Positions 34,647 through 45,630 are shown, counted from the stretch's first letter. The stretch is 64,000 nucleotides of DNA from Dermatemys mawii (GCA_007922305.1 ML677335.1:15616914-15680913), one strand, 5' to 3'. Notes: generated from the sequence alone by a model not told the origin. Numbers and translations: made by a program.

Positions 34647-34815
34647 TCATAGAGCTGGAAAGGTCATCAAGTCCAGCCCCCTGCCTAGACTAGCAGGACC
34701 ACATACTGTCCCCTGACAGATTTTTTGCCCCAGATGTGTAAATGGCCCCCTCTAGGATTGAACTCACAGCCCTGGCTTTAGCAGGCTAATGTTCAAACCA
34801 CTGAGCTATCCCTCC
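34647..34815 (-). mobile_element. tRNA-derived Pol III SINE (tortoise type)
   Basis: On the minus strand it starts GGAGGGATAGCTCAG. Box A (TAGCTCAGTGG) is at 34798-34808 and box B (GTTCAATCC) at 34755-34763. The body includes GGGGCAAAAAATCTGTCAGG, and the 3' part reads GACCTTTCCAGCTCTATGAG. It is better preserved than the copy at 17721, so probably younger. Confidence 0.9.
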
Positions 34816-36260
34816 TGCACATGCTGATGATATCTGTGTGCCCACAGTATGGCTATTTTCTTTATATCTTTCTACAAATTCTATAGATTTAAAAAAGTAT
34901 TTTTCAAACTCAATCCTGAAACCTCATTCACAAAAAAAAGTTGATGCCAGCAGTCCTGAAGTTATATAACCAACCAAAGACTAACACGTTTCTGCGAATG
35001 ATAAAAGTAGTTCCATAACTAAACAGATGTTAGTTTCAAGTTTATAAAAATAAACAGTGATATAATTTATCTTATTTTGATAGACAGTAATCAAAGAAAT
35101 TCTATAGTTATCATCAGTACAATATTCAGGCATAGAATAGTGATGCAAATGGTAACAGATAGTTAACACAGGCATTCATTTGACTTTTCCACATTTTTAA
35201 ACATTTTTGAAAATTACCTTGGCAGTGTCCTTTTAAGTAAATTCCCTAGTTCTCATATTTAGAAAATCCCAAATAAATTGCAAGTACTTCAACCACAAAA
35301 ATGATAGAGCCCAACAAGAGATTCAAGGTTAGCTAAAACAGAGGCTTTCAGCACTTCATTGTGCCCTTTATATGGTGTTCTCTCTCTCCCTCCATTTCTC
35401 ATGTGTATTCCTTCTATGGAACTTCTCACATATACTGCACATGTACAAAATGTGTTGAAATTTAAAATAAGGTAATTAAGATTCCCTGCTTGTTGAGATT
35501 CTGTGAAAATAGTCTTTTAGAAATACACTAGCTCTTTTATAGATCAGTTCATGCCTGTTTGTAGCATGTTCAGAAAAGTCAGAGATGCACTGCTTCTAGG
35601 GTGAACTTTCTTTTTTTAGTTAAGAACACTTTTCTGTGTTTGAGTCTCCCAGGGTAGACTAAACTGTATTTCTTACATTCTTAACTAGATAATTCCTTTG
35701 ATAGGAAAGAAAAATAATAGAAATGTTTGTTGTTCTACAGGTAGGTGTCTCTATACATGCTCCACCATGGGATGTAAATCTGCCAGTGTGCTCTCAATCG
35801 GAGAATAAGAGTAGTGCCTGTGAGCACACAACAGCGCATAGTAGAGCCTTGTGCCTCCAAATGAGAGCATATGTGAAGGCATGGGCCTGCCACTACTCAG
35901 CTCATTCTCAATCACCTGCAACTTGAAATGGAGCATGTCTGCTGTTCTCAGCTTCCCATCATTTCTTACATTGCAATTTTTTCTTAGTCTTTTTCTTTGT
36001 TGTTTAGTTACTTTATTTCTTCTTTAGTTTTAGTTTTGTTTGGAAGGGGGATTATCCTCTTCCTCTTCTTAGGACCACTGGTTTTGGTCCTTTAGCACTC
36101 TGTATCTGCCAACGGCCCTGGGGTTTAAGGTCTGCCAGACCTAATACAGGTCCTTTCCCCATAATGACAGGCATTTTAGCTGTCTCTGCTGCCTTGGAAC
36201 ACCCACCTCTAAGTGTACGATCTGTATGGGATTTAAAGGCAGGTCTCAGAGAGGCTAGAC

Positions 36261-37007
36261 CAGGGGTCCAAACCATGGGCTCCTCTTAACTGGCCCCTGA
36301 GCTCAGGCTAGGGAGGCTGCTCTGGCTCCTTCCCCGCTGACTTCCTTCCCCGCAGCCTCAGTGCAAGCAGCACTCCGGGGGGTGGGGCTGCACAACAGCT
36401 TGTCTGGCTCCAGGCCTGACATGCTGTTCTGAGCGGTGGCATGGTGAGGGGGCCAGGGAAGGGGGTTGGGTAAGGGGCACAGGGTATCAGAGAGCGGTCA
36501 GGGGACGGGGAAAGGGGAGGTTGGATGGTGTGTGGGAGTCCCAAGGGCCAGTCAGGAGAGTGGGAGTGTGGCTAGAGGTCAAGACAGTCAGGGGACAGGG
36601 AGCAGAGGGATTTGGTAGATGGTGAATAGGAGGTGGAGAGGTCTCTGGAGGGGGCAGTCAGGGGGCAAGGAGCAGGGGCTTAGATAGGGGGTGGGGCACC
36701 AGGGTGGTGGTGGGTAAGTTGTGTGGGGGTCTCAGGAGGGGGCAGTCAGGGGACAAAGAGCAGGGGGGCTCAGATAGGTGGTGGGGTCTGGGGGGGACAG
36801 TTAGAATGTGCGGGGTCTCGGGAGGGGGCAATCAGGAGACAAGGAGCGGGGGAAGGGTTGAGTGAGTCGGGTGTTCTGAGGGGGGGCGGTGGGGGTAGGA
36901 TAGGGGTGGAGCAAGGTTGTTTGGGGAGGCACAGCCTTCCCTACCCTGCCCTCCACACAATTTTGAACCCAATGTGGCCCTTGGGCCAAAAAGTTTGCCC
37001 ACCCCTG
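36261..37007. mobile_element. hAT element with G-rich minisatellite core, inside the DIRS
   Basis: 747 bp. The left end CAGGGGTCCAAACCATGG and the right end GGCCAAAAAGTTTGCCCACCCCTG match the hAT end type seen at 59784-60378. Flanks share CTAGAC (36255-36260 and 37009-37014), a slightly shifted target duplication. The core is a run of imperfect repeats, each with GGGGGCAGTCAGGGGACAAG-like sequence, extending from about 36430 to 36900. Runs of three or more G bases on the sense strand could form G-quadruplexes in the PLCE1 pre-mRNA. The long open frame 36723-37106 is composition-driven. Confidence 0.8.
36430..36900 (+). repeat. G-rich minisatellite, imperfect repeat units
   Basis: Repeated GGGGGCAGTCAGGGG-like blocks near 36570-36600, 36650-36680, 36735-36765 and 36820-36850 show a unit of roughly 85 bp with internal variation. 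Units also carry GTCTC(A/G)GGAGGGGGCA. The reverse-orientation equivalent lies at 59930-60130. Confidence 0.75.
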
Positions 37008-37975
37008 TCTAGACTGAAGCTCCTTCTAATTGAGTATTCAGTAGCCCTAGCAGCAGCTGCTCATCCACCCCCCATTCCTCGGCCTTACCATCCCAAGCTT
37101 CCCTAGTGACAGCAGCCCCTTTGGAAGCTAGGACTTCGAAAAAGATAATGTCTCTTTCTCCTTCCAGTTAGCCTAAGAGGAAGGATAGGTCACCCCATAA
37201 ATGCCATTCTAAGGAGGCCTCATGTCCTTCAAGGGGTACACCTGAAGCTCCATCTGATCCCAGAACCGAGCCACCGGTACCACACAAAGCAGTATGTGGA
37301 CAAGTTGTCTAGTGGGCATGAGCCTGCCTTGGTACCGATTGACAAGCAACAGGAGATGCATGGGTTTCCTTCACATGCCCCATTACAGTTATCTCCATTT
37401 CACCTGGCCTTTAAGGTTAGAGAAGCTGATACTGCACTCACCATTTCAGCACTGCCAAGCCTTGGTACCAACTCAATCTTTTGGATACCATAGCCCTCCA
37501 GCACCCTTGACTTTTTTATTGAACATCTGCCACAGGACCAGAGAAAACAATTTTGGCCCCTCATTTTGGAGAGTTTAAAACCTCTCTCCAAGCTCCCCTA
37601 GATACTGCAGACATGGCTACTAGATACCTACCCATGGGTGTGGTTATGCGAAAGCATTATGGCACTAGTCTTCCAGCCTCCTGAAAGAGGCGCAGAACAC
37701 AGTTGAAGACCTTCCTTTTTGAAGGACCCAGGCTCTTCAGCTCTGAGTCATACTCCTTCCTCCATCCTCTGAAGGACTTGAGAGCTATCTTATGATCACT
37801 GGGAATTTATGTTCCTGCAACAAACAGATATTGTAATAGCTGTCAAACATCTCAGCGAACTAGGCTGTTTCAGTACGACCTGCAAAAAGGGTTTCCCAGA
37901 CCTTCAGACATTCAGGGGAGATCTAAACCTCAGAAAAGGTGGAGCTCCTCCTTCTACAGCAACACCTCCCTCTAA

Positions 37976-38175
37976 GGGTATGTGTACACAGAAAAGAAAA
38001 ACCCAGGGGTGACTCAGGCTTGCAGGGCTCAGGCAGTGGGGCTGTTTCACTGCTTTATAGACTTCCAGCTCAGGTTGGAGCCTGAGTGCTGGGACACAGC
38101 AATGAAATAGCTCCATAGTCTGAGTCGGCTGGCATGGACCAGCTGCAGGTTTTTCTTTGCTGAGTGAACATATCC
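37976..38175. mobile_element. Harbinger-type MITE, TAA target duplication, inside the DIRS
   Basis: 200 bp. The left end GGGTATGTGTACACAGAAAAG pairs with the right end CTTTGCTGAGTGAACATATCC. TAA flanks it at 37973-37975 and 38176-38178, a 3-bp TWA duplication typical of PIF/Harbinger. The inner part, GACTCAGGCTTGCAGGGCTC, is also partly palindromic with GAGCCTGAGTGCTGGG. Confidence 0.85.
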
Positions 38176-39399
38176 TAAGAAACAGTTCCGACATCTTGGT
38201 CGAAGACCTCAAGCAATCTACTTTCCTGGATCCTGTGCTGAACTATTCTATCCATCCCCACTTTGGAGACAGGTGGTCTCATTTCCTCCCTGACTGGGAA
38301 CAGACTATTTTGGACAGTTGGATTTTGGAGGTCATTGATGTGGGATACTCCATATCCTTCCACAGTATTTTCCACTCTGAGGAAACCTCCCTCTGAACTG
38401 GCAGCTTCTTGTTCTCTCCTCCACCTTTCCCTCAAGAATTGGTTCCTTACAGATCACTTCAGCTAGACAAATGGGAGCGCTCACCTGCCAAATACCACCT
38501 TTTATAAAAACATAGTTACACTTTATCCCTATCTTTGCTTCCTCACAAAGGTTTCTTCAGAATATCCCATTAATCAAGTGATTTGGCTGCCAGTGTTCTA
38601 CCCAAAACCTCATGCCTCTAAAGAGGAGACCAGCCTACATATGTCACATGTCAGAATGGCCCTTGCCTTCTACCATGACAGGACTAAGATCTTCTGGGCC
38701 TCTCCTAGGCTCTTTGTATCATTTGCTGAGAGAATGAGGAGTCATCTTATTTCCACTCAAGATTGTCAAAGTGGGTTTAGGGTTTCATCTGAACTTGCGG
38801 TGAATCCAGTGGGATGCAGCCACATCAGAGTTGCAGCACAATCCATTAGAGCTCAGTCCACATTTATGGCTCCACTGAAGGACATTCCCATAACAGACAC
38901 TTGTAGGACTGCAAATGGATCTTCCATCTATACTTTTGCCAGGCATTATGCCATCTTAACTGCTTCCAGAGATACTACACTTGGTATCTCAGTCCTCCAA
39001 ACTGGACTTGTCACCTCTGTACTCACCTTTTTGCTGAGTTACTGCTTGGGATTTTCCAATGTGGAGCCCCTCTAGGGCCATATACTTGAAGAGATATTAC
39101 TTACCTTACAGTGACTTGAGTTCTTTGAGATGTCTTATCCCTATCCCTAACCTTCTTTCTTCTTGTCTTGAAGGCTCTGCTTCATTTTTGAGACGGAACT
39201 GAGTGGTGGTAGGATTGCACTTTCCTAAATGCCCTTGTTTGAAGGCAGGAATTCCTTTTGGTGCAGGCGCAGGCCTGTGGACACTGCTTTTCATTCTCCA
39301 GCTAAGTTTGACACAGACAAGATAAAACATAGTACATTTCAGGTAAGAAAGGATGTGAAGGCATTATTGAGACTAGTTTTAGGAAGTATCATAGAAGAA

Positions 39400-39910
39400 A
39401 TAGATCTTAAATAATGATTTGAAGGAGGAGAAAGGAGCTGTTGGTGCATAAGAAATGGGGGATGGTTTCAGCCACAAGATATGAAAGAAGGCACAAATCC
39501 CATAGAGGGAGAAGAAAACAATAAGATGAAAGGACTAAGGTTAGCATTTGGGTTAGAGGAGAAAAAGGAAGACATAAGAGCAGAGATGCACGTGGAGACG
39601 AAATTATGAGGGGTCTTGAAGGTTAAGATGAGGAGTTTGAATTTCATGTAGTAGAAAACAAAAGATAGTCAAGGAAAGCATGATGTGGTCAAAGTAGAAG
39701 TTACTGTAGGAATATGGTTTTACCAAAGATATTTTAGATGGACTGGAAGGGTCAGAGATGAGAAGTCAGAGATTAGAGAGGAGAATTTTAGAGTAATTGA
39801 GGCAAGCAATAATCTAAAGTGAGGATGAGGGATTTATTTTATAGTGGAGTAAAACAGTCTTATGAAGTCATTGTAGCAGAAAGTGAGACTATTTCTGAAG
39901 TAGCTAGAGC
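39400..39910 (+). repeat. Purine-rich tract, possible old LINE fragment
   Basis: A long G/A-rich stretch (GGAGGAGAAAGGAGCTG, then GAAGGCACAAATCCCATAGAGG, then GGGGTCTTGAAGGTTAAGATG) resembles a weakly conserved amniote LINE 3' region; a similar style appears near 7830-8000. I cannot name the family. Confidence 0.3.
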
Positions 39911-40432
39911 CAGTAATATGTAGTGATTTGAAAATCGGTGCAGCAACCCTGAACTGAACTTGTATGCTCATTGCCAGTGTAGTGAGGGCAAATTGGTGTG
40001 TTCCTGGTTTTTGTTGGTCACAAATAAAAACTAATTTTTTTCTGGTAATTTTTTGTGCTGAGTCCCATTCATCTCCAGTAGAACATAACAAATATCTTTG
40101 CTATACTCTGGTACATTTTTCCTCAAAGAACTCTTTCCAAAAGAAGCACACAATGTTGTCTGTTTGCCCTAATGATTCATAGTATTCTGTTTGTGCTAGC
40201 TGTAAAATGCACATAAATGGAGGGGGTATGATGAGACATCTTCACAATCATCATTCCAGTCAAATACAGTATTTGACTCAGCTTCTTAAAATGACAGAAC
40301 TCCTGCTTCTTATGCTAAATGGCAACGTAGCAGAGCCAATACAAAGAGAAGAACAGGAAACTCTAGAGAAGAAGGAATTTTTCCTTCCTTTCATATCCCT
40401 AGGTTGGTAGAATTATTTTTGATATGCAAGGA

Positions 40433-40955
40433 AAGATCAGGTCCTCATTGTGCTAGGCCAGCGGTTCTTAAACTTTAGCAACCCAAGGATCCACATTTTG
40501 ATTTAAAAAATTATCTGGATCTTGCAAGTCCCCTGCTCCACCCCTTCCATGAAGGTCCCACCCCCGCTCCACCCCACCCACTTCCCTCCCACAAGGGTGT
40601 CCTGTCCCCACTCCTCCCCCTCCTTCCCAGTACCACCTGCATGCCACTGAACAGCCGTTCTCCAGCATGCAGGAGCCACTAGGAGGAAGGGGGAGGAGTT
40701 GATCAGTGGGACCAGCAGCCCTAGACATGATTCCACCTCCTCCCCTGAGTGTGTTCCTTCCCTGCTCCTCTCCTTCCCTCCCAGCACCTTCTGCACCCTG
40801 CTGAACATCTGTTCCCTGGCATGCAGGAGGCACTGAGAAGGAGGAGTTGATCAGTGGGGCCTGCGGACCCCACTTTGAGAAACACCGTGCTAGGCATTAT
40901 ACAAGCAACTAACAAAAAAAAGACAGTCCCTACTGTAGAGAGGTTAAGATTAGTC
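40433..40955 (+). repeat. Old dispersed repeat split by a hAT insertion
   Basis: AGGTCCTCATTGTGCTAGGC before the hAT joins ATTATACAAGCAACTAAC, then AAAAGACAGTCCCTACTGTAGAG after it. Rejoined, it resembles the repeat at 44785-44870 (GCCCAGAGGCCCCAGTCAATG, then TTTGTGCTAGGTGCTCTACAG). A minus-strand copy is near 41337-41400 and a partial one near 48670-48735. Confidence 0.55.
40459..40887. mobile_element. hAT MITE with 8-bp target duplication TGCTAGGC
   Basis: 429 bp. The left end CAGCGGTTCTTAAACTTTAG pairs with the right end CCACTTTGAGAAACACCG. TGCTAGGC is exact at 40451-40458 and 40888-40895. The interior holds a direct duplication about 155 bp apart: GCATGCAGGAGCCACTAGG, then GGAGGAGTTGATCAGTGGG near 40665-40710, and GCATGCAGGAGGCACTGAG, then GGAGGAGTTGATCAGTGGG near 40819-40858. 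Confidence 0.9.
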
Positions 40956-41336
40956 CAACAAGCTCTTGTATGCAGGCAGATTTCTGTGCTAGTAATGATT
41001 TCCATTGACTTGTCTATAAGAGTCTGCCCACATGAAAAACCGGAACTTAGATTTGTGACCGGATGCAACAGATTGATGAAAACAGGGGGATGGACATTTA
41101 TTTCTACTACAAATATGTCACTATCAGCCACTGCTAATAAAAAATGAACCACCTTCTAGTCACAACTCACCACAAGATGGGAAAAGACAGCTATGGTTAT
41201 TCATGATTTTTTTTCCTTTGGAAAAAAGCCAGTATGTTTGAAATTATCTAGCCACACTTTATATACAAGAAAATAGAGATGATTTCCCTCTCTATATAAA
41301 CCCATAAAAAGATTTTCTGTTATTTTATTACACTGT

Positions 41337-41400
41337 AAACTCTTTGAGGCAAGAACTAACTGCATTTTTTAAATTTTGTGTAGAGCACATTGTCAGTTTT
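41337..41400 (-). repeat. Old dispersed repeat fragment
   Basis: AACTCTTTGAGGCAAGAACTAAC, then TTTTGTGTAGAGCACATTG, match the minus strand of the repeat family at 40433 and 44785. Confidence 0.45.
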
Positions 41401-41734
41401 TAACAAAAAATCATAATTTATTCAGATGTGAGCACCCTCCATCACTTGTTATTAACAGTGGAGGTGTATCTTTTGTCTCAAAACTCAGTTTCCTGCACTT
41501 TACATCAGTGCATCTCTAAGTCACACTAGGAGAATGTCAATTTTTGTCTCTATTTAGTGGCTGGTCCATTGTGACAATTGGGCTTACAAATTTACCTGAA
41601 TAGTGAGCTCAACTGTAAAAAGTATGTAAAAGTTCAACAGATGTTACAATAACCTGGAGCCAGAAGTTAATGATACAAAATTAGTATGTCAGATATTAGG
41701 CCTAATTGGTGGACAAAATAAAAAGGGGATGGAC

Positions 41735-42720
41735 TGTTTCACTCATCACTTCTTTTTGGGTCCTTAAAAGAAAGATTTTTGTCGGAAAATAATGAGGAAA
41801 AAGAAGAACCAGATGGAGGCTACTGAGCTGAGCTTCACCATCATGATTACCTCCCACCCCACATCCTGAGACCCTGTGCCTTCATCACCCTGAATCTGAG
41901 AGATGTCCTGACCAGAACTGGCCAAAGAGGAGGGACCTAGATGACATCACCACTCTCCCAGCTCCAGCTGAATCCCAAACACCATCTGTGATGACAGTTA
42001 TTGCCATCTTTGATACCATCTAAGAGAGTGGCTTTCAACCTTTCCATACTACTAAACCCCTTTTAGGAGTCTGATTTGTCTTGTGTGCTCCAATTTTCAA
42101 CTTCCTTAAAAACTATTTGCTTAAAAAATCAAACATAAATATACAAAAGTATCACAGCACACTATTATTGAGCAATTGCTTGATTTCTCATTTTTACCAT
42201 ATATTATAAACAAATCAATTTGAATATAAATTTTGTGCTTACCTTTCAGTATATGGTATATAGAACAATATAAACAAGTCGTATGAAATTTTAGTTTGTA
42301 CTGACTTCTCTAGTGCTTTTTATGTAGCCTATGATAAATCCAGATGAATTGGAGGTACCAGCTGGAAGACCTCTGCCTGTGAAAACCACTGATCTACATG
42401 CCTCTCAGACAAGGGGGCTTTTCTTTCTAAGATTTGACTGTAACAGCAACATCTCCGTCTGATCTCAACATTTCCAGCTCAAATCTTTCTCTCCGAAAGG
42501 ACAGTTATTACCATCTTTGATACCATCTAAAAGACTGTCAGATGAGGTTTTTCCTTTTAAAAACTCTCCAGCTAAAGAGAAAGGGAAAAAGGGATGCTGA
42601 TAAAATGAGAGCCTGATTTATTACTTTACATTTTAAATGCTTTCACAGTTTTTCCTTCTTTTCTGTATCTTTAATAAAAGATTAAAAGGATTTTAATGGT
42701 GCATTTGCCATTGTGCTAAG
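41735..42720 (+). repeat. Unclassified, possibly LTR-like repeat, carrying a hAT insertion
   Basis: A C/T-rich, repeat-like block from about CACTCATCACTTC to CTTTAATAAAAGATTAAAAGG (poly(A)-signal-like, near 42672). ACAGTTATTGCCATCTTTGA with ATACCATCTAAGAG (about 41994-42026) recurs nearly unchanged as ACAGTTATTACCATCTTTGA with ATACCATCTAAAAG (about 42502-42536), on either side of the hAT at 42026. The class is unknown. Confidence 0.4.
42026..42391. mobile_element. hAT MITE, older
   Basis: 366 bp. The left end GAGTGGCTTTCAACCTTTCC and the right end CTGTGAAAACCACTG are a diverged CAGTGGTTTTCAACC type. Flanks ATCTAAGA (42018-42025) and ATCTACAT (42392-42399) agree at six of eight positions. The interior is AT-rich. 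Confidence 0.75.
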
Positions 42721-42888
42721 CAGGCTGAGAGCTCTGAATACCAAGCCATGGATCTTGTTTAACACTGTTTAATATTGGACAGTGACTGGGTTATGTTAAC
42801 ATCGTTAGCCTGTATAGTCCAGCTAAATTAATACAACAAGTCCACGAGGTATATGAGTGCAACAGTTTCCAGCTAGTGAAGTTAGCCC

Positions 42889-42955
42889 TTTAGCTCAAGT
42901 GGTAGAGAGTCCCACTTTCAGTATTAGAGTCCAGGTTCAGACCTCCCTGTCCACC
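42889..42955 (+). repeat. tRNA-like Pol III head (SINE fragment)
   Basis: CCTTTAGCTCAAGTGGTAGAG fits box A and GTCCAGGTTCAGACCTCC fits box B at tRNA-like spacing. There is no intact cloverleaf, and a SINE body is not obvious, so I treat it as a truncated or diverged SINE head and not a tRNA gene. Confidence 0.55.
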
Positions 42956-43309
42956 CAAGCAGGCTTGGCCACATATCCAAGATGTTTTGTTAGCTGCTTG
43001 AGGTAAACATACAACTATTACCTTCACTCTTCAGAATAATATTTTTAGTTAAATATTGAGACCTGTCTTCAACCAGTCAGTGTCATGAGCTGACAATTCC
43101 ATCTTAGAGGTACACCTTCATTTCCTATATCTGTATCCAGAACCCATTCTCAACTCCGTTTTTTCTTTACTTCAAATTAGTCTCTTCTACCAATATAACC
43201 AACCCTTTTCTACACACCCTGATCTCTGCCCACTTGAAAAAGGATAATTTGCTCTTTTTTTCTTCTCTGTATATTATTGGTCACAGTAACAATAATAATT
43301 AATAGATGA

Positions 43310-43385
43310 CTGCACTTTACCTGTTCAAAGTACTATATAAACATTAACTAATCAATCCTTGCAACATCCCTCTGATGTAAAACTA
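43310..43385 (+). repeat. Ancient MIR/L2-like 3' fragment
   Basis: GCACTTTACCTGTTCAAAGTAC, then TATATAAACATTAACTAATC and AATCCTTGCAACATCCCTC resemble the old repeat ending (AAGTACTTTACAAACATTAACTAAT, then CCTCACAACACCC). Confidence 0.5.
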
Positions 43386-43509
43386 ATATATATAATTTTA
43401 GCATGTTTGTATCCTAAAAAGGCCAAATGGAGTTAGTCTAGATAAAGATTTGAAAGCCTACTCTAACTGAATTTCAGAACCTTTCATAATTGTTCTGCAC
43501 TGGATAGAT

Positions 43510-44405
43510 GAGATGATCCTGATGCAGAGTGAATAGAGTATGTTGTCCAGGCTTGCTGGAAGAAAGGTAGCAGTGCTTTATGGAGTGGGGGTGGGGGTGA
43601 GAGGCAGTCAGAATCTGCATCAAAAAGAGAAGTGGGGGGGTCAGCATGGCAACACTGACTTATCTCCTAGGAATGTAAGTGGGAAGGGTTAAAATGGGCA
43701 TGCCAGGATGTTAGAGGCCCTTTTTTCAACTCAGCTTGCAAAGCAACACCAAGCCTCCCTCCCCTGAAGGTTGTGAATACCAGGTTTGTTTAGGATGTGC
43801 TGTGGGCATTTTGCTAGTTGTTCCTTTTTAGGGGGGCTGGGAAGGAATTTTTCTCTCACTACCATATTGGCTTAGATGAAGAGGTTTTTTTATCTTCCCC
43901 ACAATGGGTTTCAGGGAGGGCTTATAATGGTGAGGAGGAAAGAGGGTTAGACTATATGCCATAACTTATTTGGTAAGCGTGGGGCAGGTGTCCAGTGCAA
44001 GTATTCCATAAGGAAAGCATTCAGTGACCAGATAAATGGCTTGGTAAAGGACTGAAATGGGAGGAATGACGTTTGCGGCTCCTATGATTGGTATGGCAAG
44101 GCGCAACCTCCCCCCCCCTCCTTCCTTATAGTCCACCTTAATCCTCCTATGGCGGAAGTAGGGGGATGGCATTTGGTAAGATCCAAGCCAGAGGTTGGCT
44201 GGGGGACCTGGATGGAAAATGAAGGGGGACTGGCAAAAGCCCCCATGTAATTATTGAAGGACCGTGGAGTTGTCTGCACTGTACACTTTTATCTGCTGTT
44301 GTCCCAGATTTCTAATAATAAAGTTGCAGCCTGATTAAATTCATATCAAGCATCTCCGGTCCTCCTTTCGGTATAGCCGGACCTTTGCTTAGAAGAGTGC
44401 ATAGC
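43510..44405 (+). repeat. Unclassified GC-richer block with poly(A)-like 3' end
   Basis: Starts near GTTGTCCAGGCTTGCTGG and ends near TAATAATAAAGTTGCAGCC, then TGATTAAATTCATATCAAGC and CCGGTCCTCCTTTCGG. The AATAAAG signal and defined composition suggest the end of a retroelement or LTR. The minus-strand open frames 43966-44172 and 44082-44279 overlap each other and have no recognisable domain. Confidence 0.35.
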
Positions 44406-44784
44406 ATTCATAATAAGGGAATGAATTGGGATCAGTCATTAGCTTGATTGATTAGACAGCACAAGCAATATTTCCAGTTTTACAGAATTTGTTTCTATGA
44501 AAAGATGTTAAAGTAAAAGATATATCAAGAAATACCACTGTTTGTAAATTGTAAAACTATTGTGATCTCCTTTGCAGTGACAGATTGAAAACATACACTT
44601 CCAAATATATGCATATTTTCTTCAGAGGAAAGGAAATTGTATTTTATCTTTGGATATTTTCTTTTATAAAAAAGTACAGTGAACACGAATAATAACTTTT
44701 AAGCAGTGTTAGTAGTGCAAGGAAAAAGGGAGAAAAAATATTATCACCTAGGTATTGATTTATTGCTATACATTATTCATATTG

Positions 44785-44870
44785 TGGTGATGCCCAGAGG
44801 CCCCAGTCAATGACCAGGGCCTCTTTGTGCTAGGTGCTCTACAGACAAGCAAAATAAACAGTGTAAGTAA
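44785..44870 (+). repeat. Old dispersed repeat fragment
   Basis: TGATGCCCAGAGGCCCCAGTC, then GACCAGGGCCTCTTTGTGCTAGGTGC and CTACAGACAAGC. Same family as 40433-40955. Confidence 0.55.
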
Positions 44871-44879
44871 ACAGTGAGG

Positions 44880-45239
44880 TGGCAAAGTTTAAAACAAATA
44901 AAAGGAAGAAGTTCTTCACACCGCTCACAGTCAATCTGTGGAACACCTTGCCTGAGGAGATTGTGAAAGCTAGGACTATAACAGAGTTTAAAAGAGAGCT
45001 GGATAAATTCATGGAGGTTCAGTCCATGAATGGCTATTAGTCAGGATGGGTAAGGAATGGTTTTCCTAGCCTCTGTTTGTCATAAAGTGGTGATGGATGG
45101 CAGGAGAGAGATCACTTGATCATTATCTGTTAGGTTCACTCACTCCAGGGCACCTGGCATTGGCCACTGTCGGTAGACAGGATACTGGGCTGGATGGACC
45201 TTTGGTCTAACCCAGTACAGCCATTTCTATGTTCTTACG
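44880..45239 (+). mobile_element. CR1 LINE, 3'-end fragment with ORF2 C-terminus
   Basis: GAAGAAGTTCTTCACACCG translates as KKFFTPLTVNLWNTLPEE, followed by EFKRELDKFMEV, the usual C-terminal tail of the CR1 reverse transcriptase, then a 3' untranslated part ending CAGCCATTTCTATGTTCTTACG. This is a different CR1 subfamily from A and B (tail TATGTTCTTA instead of ATGATTCTA) and lies on the + strand. Confidence 0.85.
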
Positions 45240-45630
45240 TAAAGGAGTCCCTGTTCTACAGAACACCTTATTTATGATCATGATAAGATTTAACACCTGA
45301 ATGAAACAGACAGAGGAGAAGGGTTGTGGAACACAGAACAATAAAAGCAGGCAAATTTTGCCTAAATCAATCGTCTCAGTGGTCCCCAAAGTCCCAGGTC
45401 TACACCTGCCTAATTAACTCTAGAAGGTAGCGTTTTGTAGATACGTATAAGAGTCATCACTAGAACAACTTATTAGATTATTTAAATATAAAATGTGAAA
45501 TCCTGTGTTGTTGTTTAAGTAAATAATGTACGAGAACAAAAAAATTCAGTCTTAGCATATTTTTGCACAGTCAAGTGCAGTAGATGAAGGAAAGAAGCTA
45601 CATAATATTTTTTATTTGTTTTTGTTTTAG

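Larger units (their letters stand above)
35737..39310 (+). mobile_element. DIRS-like tyrosine-recombinase retroelement, decayed
   Basis: The left end TCTCTATACATGCTCCACC is inverted relative to the GGAGCACC(A/T)ATAGGGAC ends of the copy at 24330, as in DIRS inverted repeats. A Pro-rich, gag-like region covers about 37010-37975. At 38179-38390 the frame gives HFGDRWSHFLPDWEQ and WILEVIDVGYSISFHS, the N-terminal pattern of DIRS reverse transcriptase. At 38578-39075 HVRMALAFYHDRTKIF and LFVSFAERM begin the C-terminal part of a tyrosine recombinase. The usual H-x-x-R box reads AQSTF (His and Arg lost), and FARHY may hold the Tyr. Most of the RT and RNase H region is missing. It carries a hAT (36261-37007) and a Harbinger MITE (37976-38175). 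It cannot be active. Confidence 0.75.
6731..45630 (+). other. PLCE1: PLCE1 intron, about 38.9 kb
   Basis: Begins GTAATAAAGG and ends TTTGTTTTAG. Almost all recognisable content is transposon-derived (separate entries). Stretches in which I see only AT-rich unique intron: 6731-7260, 7810-8380, 8440-8765, 9760-10920, 11070-12990, 13620-14806, 15145-16550, 16650-17160, 25105-25880, 26065-26760, 27435-34640 (with small palindromic relics at about 27755, 28010, 33150, 33630 and 34540), 34820-35735, 39910-40430, 40960-41330, 41400-41735, 42960-43310, 44410-44780 and 45240-45630. Confidence 0.85.

Noticed and set aside
34755..34808. tRNA gene
   Set aside because: Boxes A and B are present, but the sequence continues into a SINE body and the cloverleaf is not kept.
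36430..36900. CRISPR-like regular repeats
   Set aside because: Units are imperfect, low-complexity and in a vertebrate intron; this is a minisatellite.
36723..37106. Gly-rich 127-codon frame
   Set aside because: It is the G-rich minisatellite of a hAT element and crosses its end.
38578..39075. 165-codon frame as a host gene
   Set aside because: Its residues follow the C-terminal part of a DIRS tyrosine recombinase with the catalytic box lost, and a related copy sits at 24330-25100.
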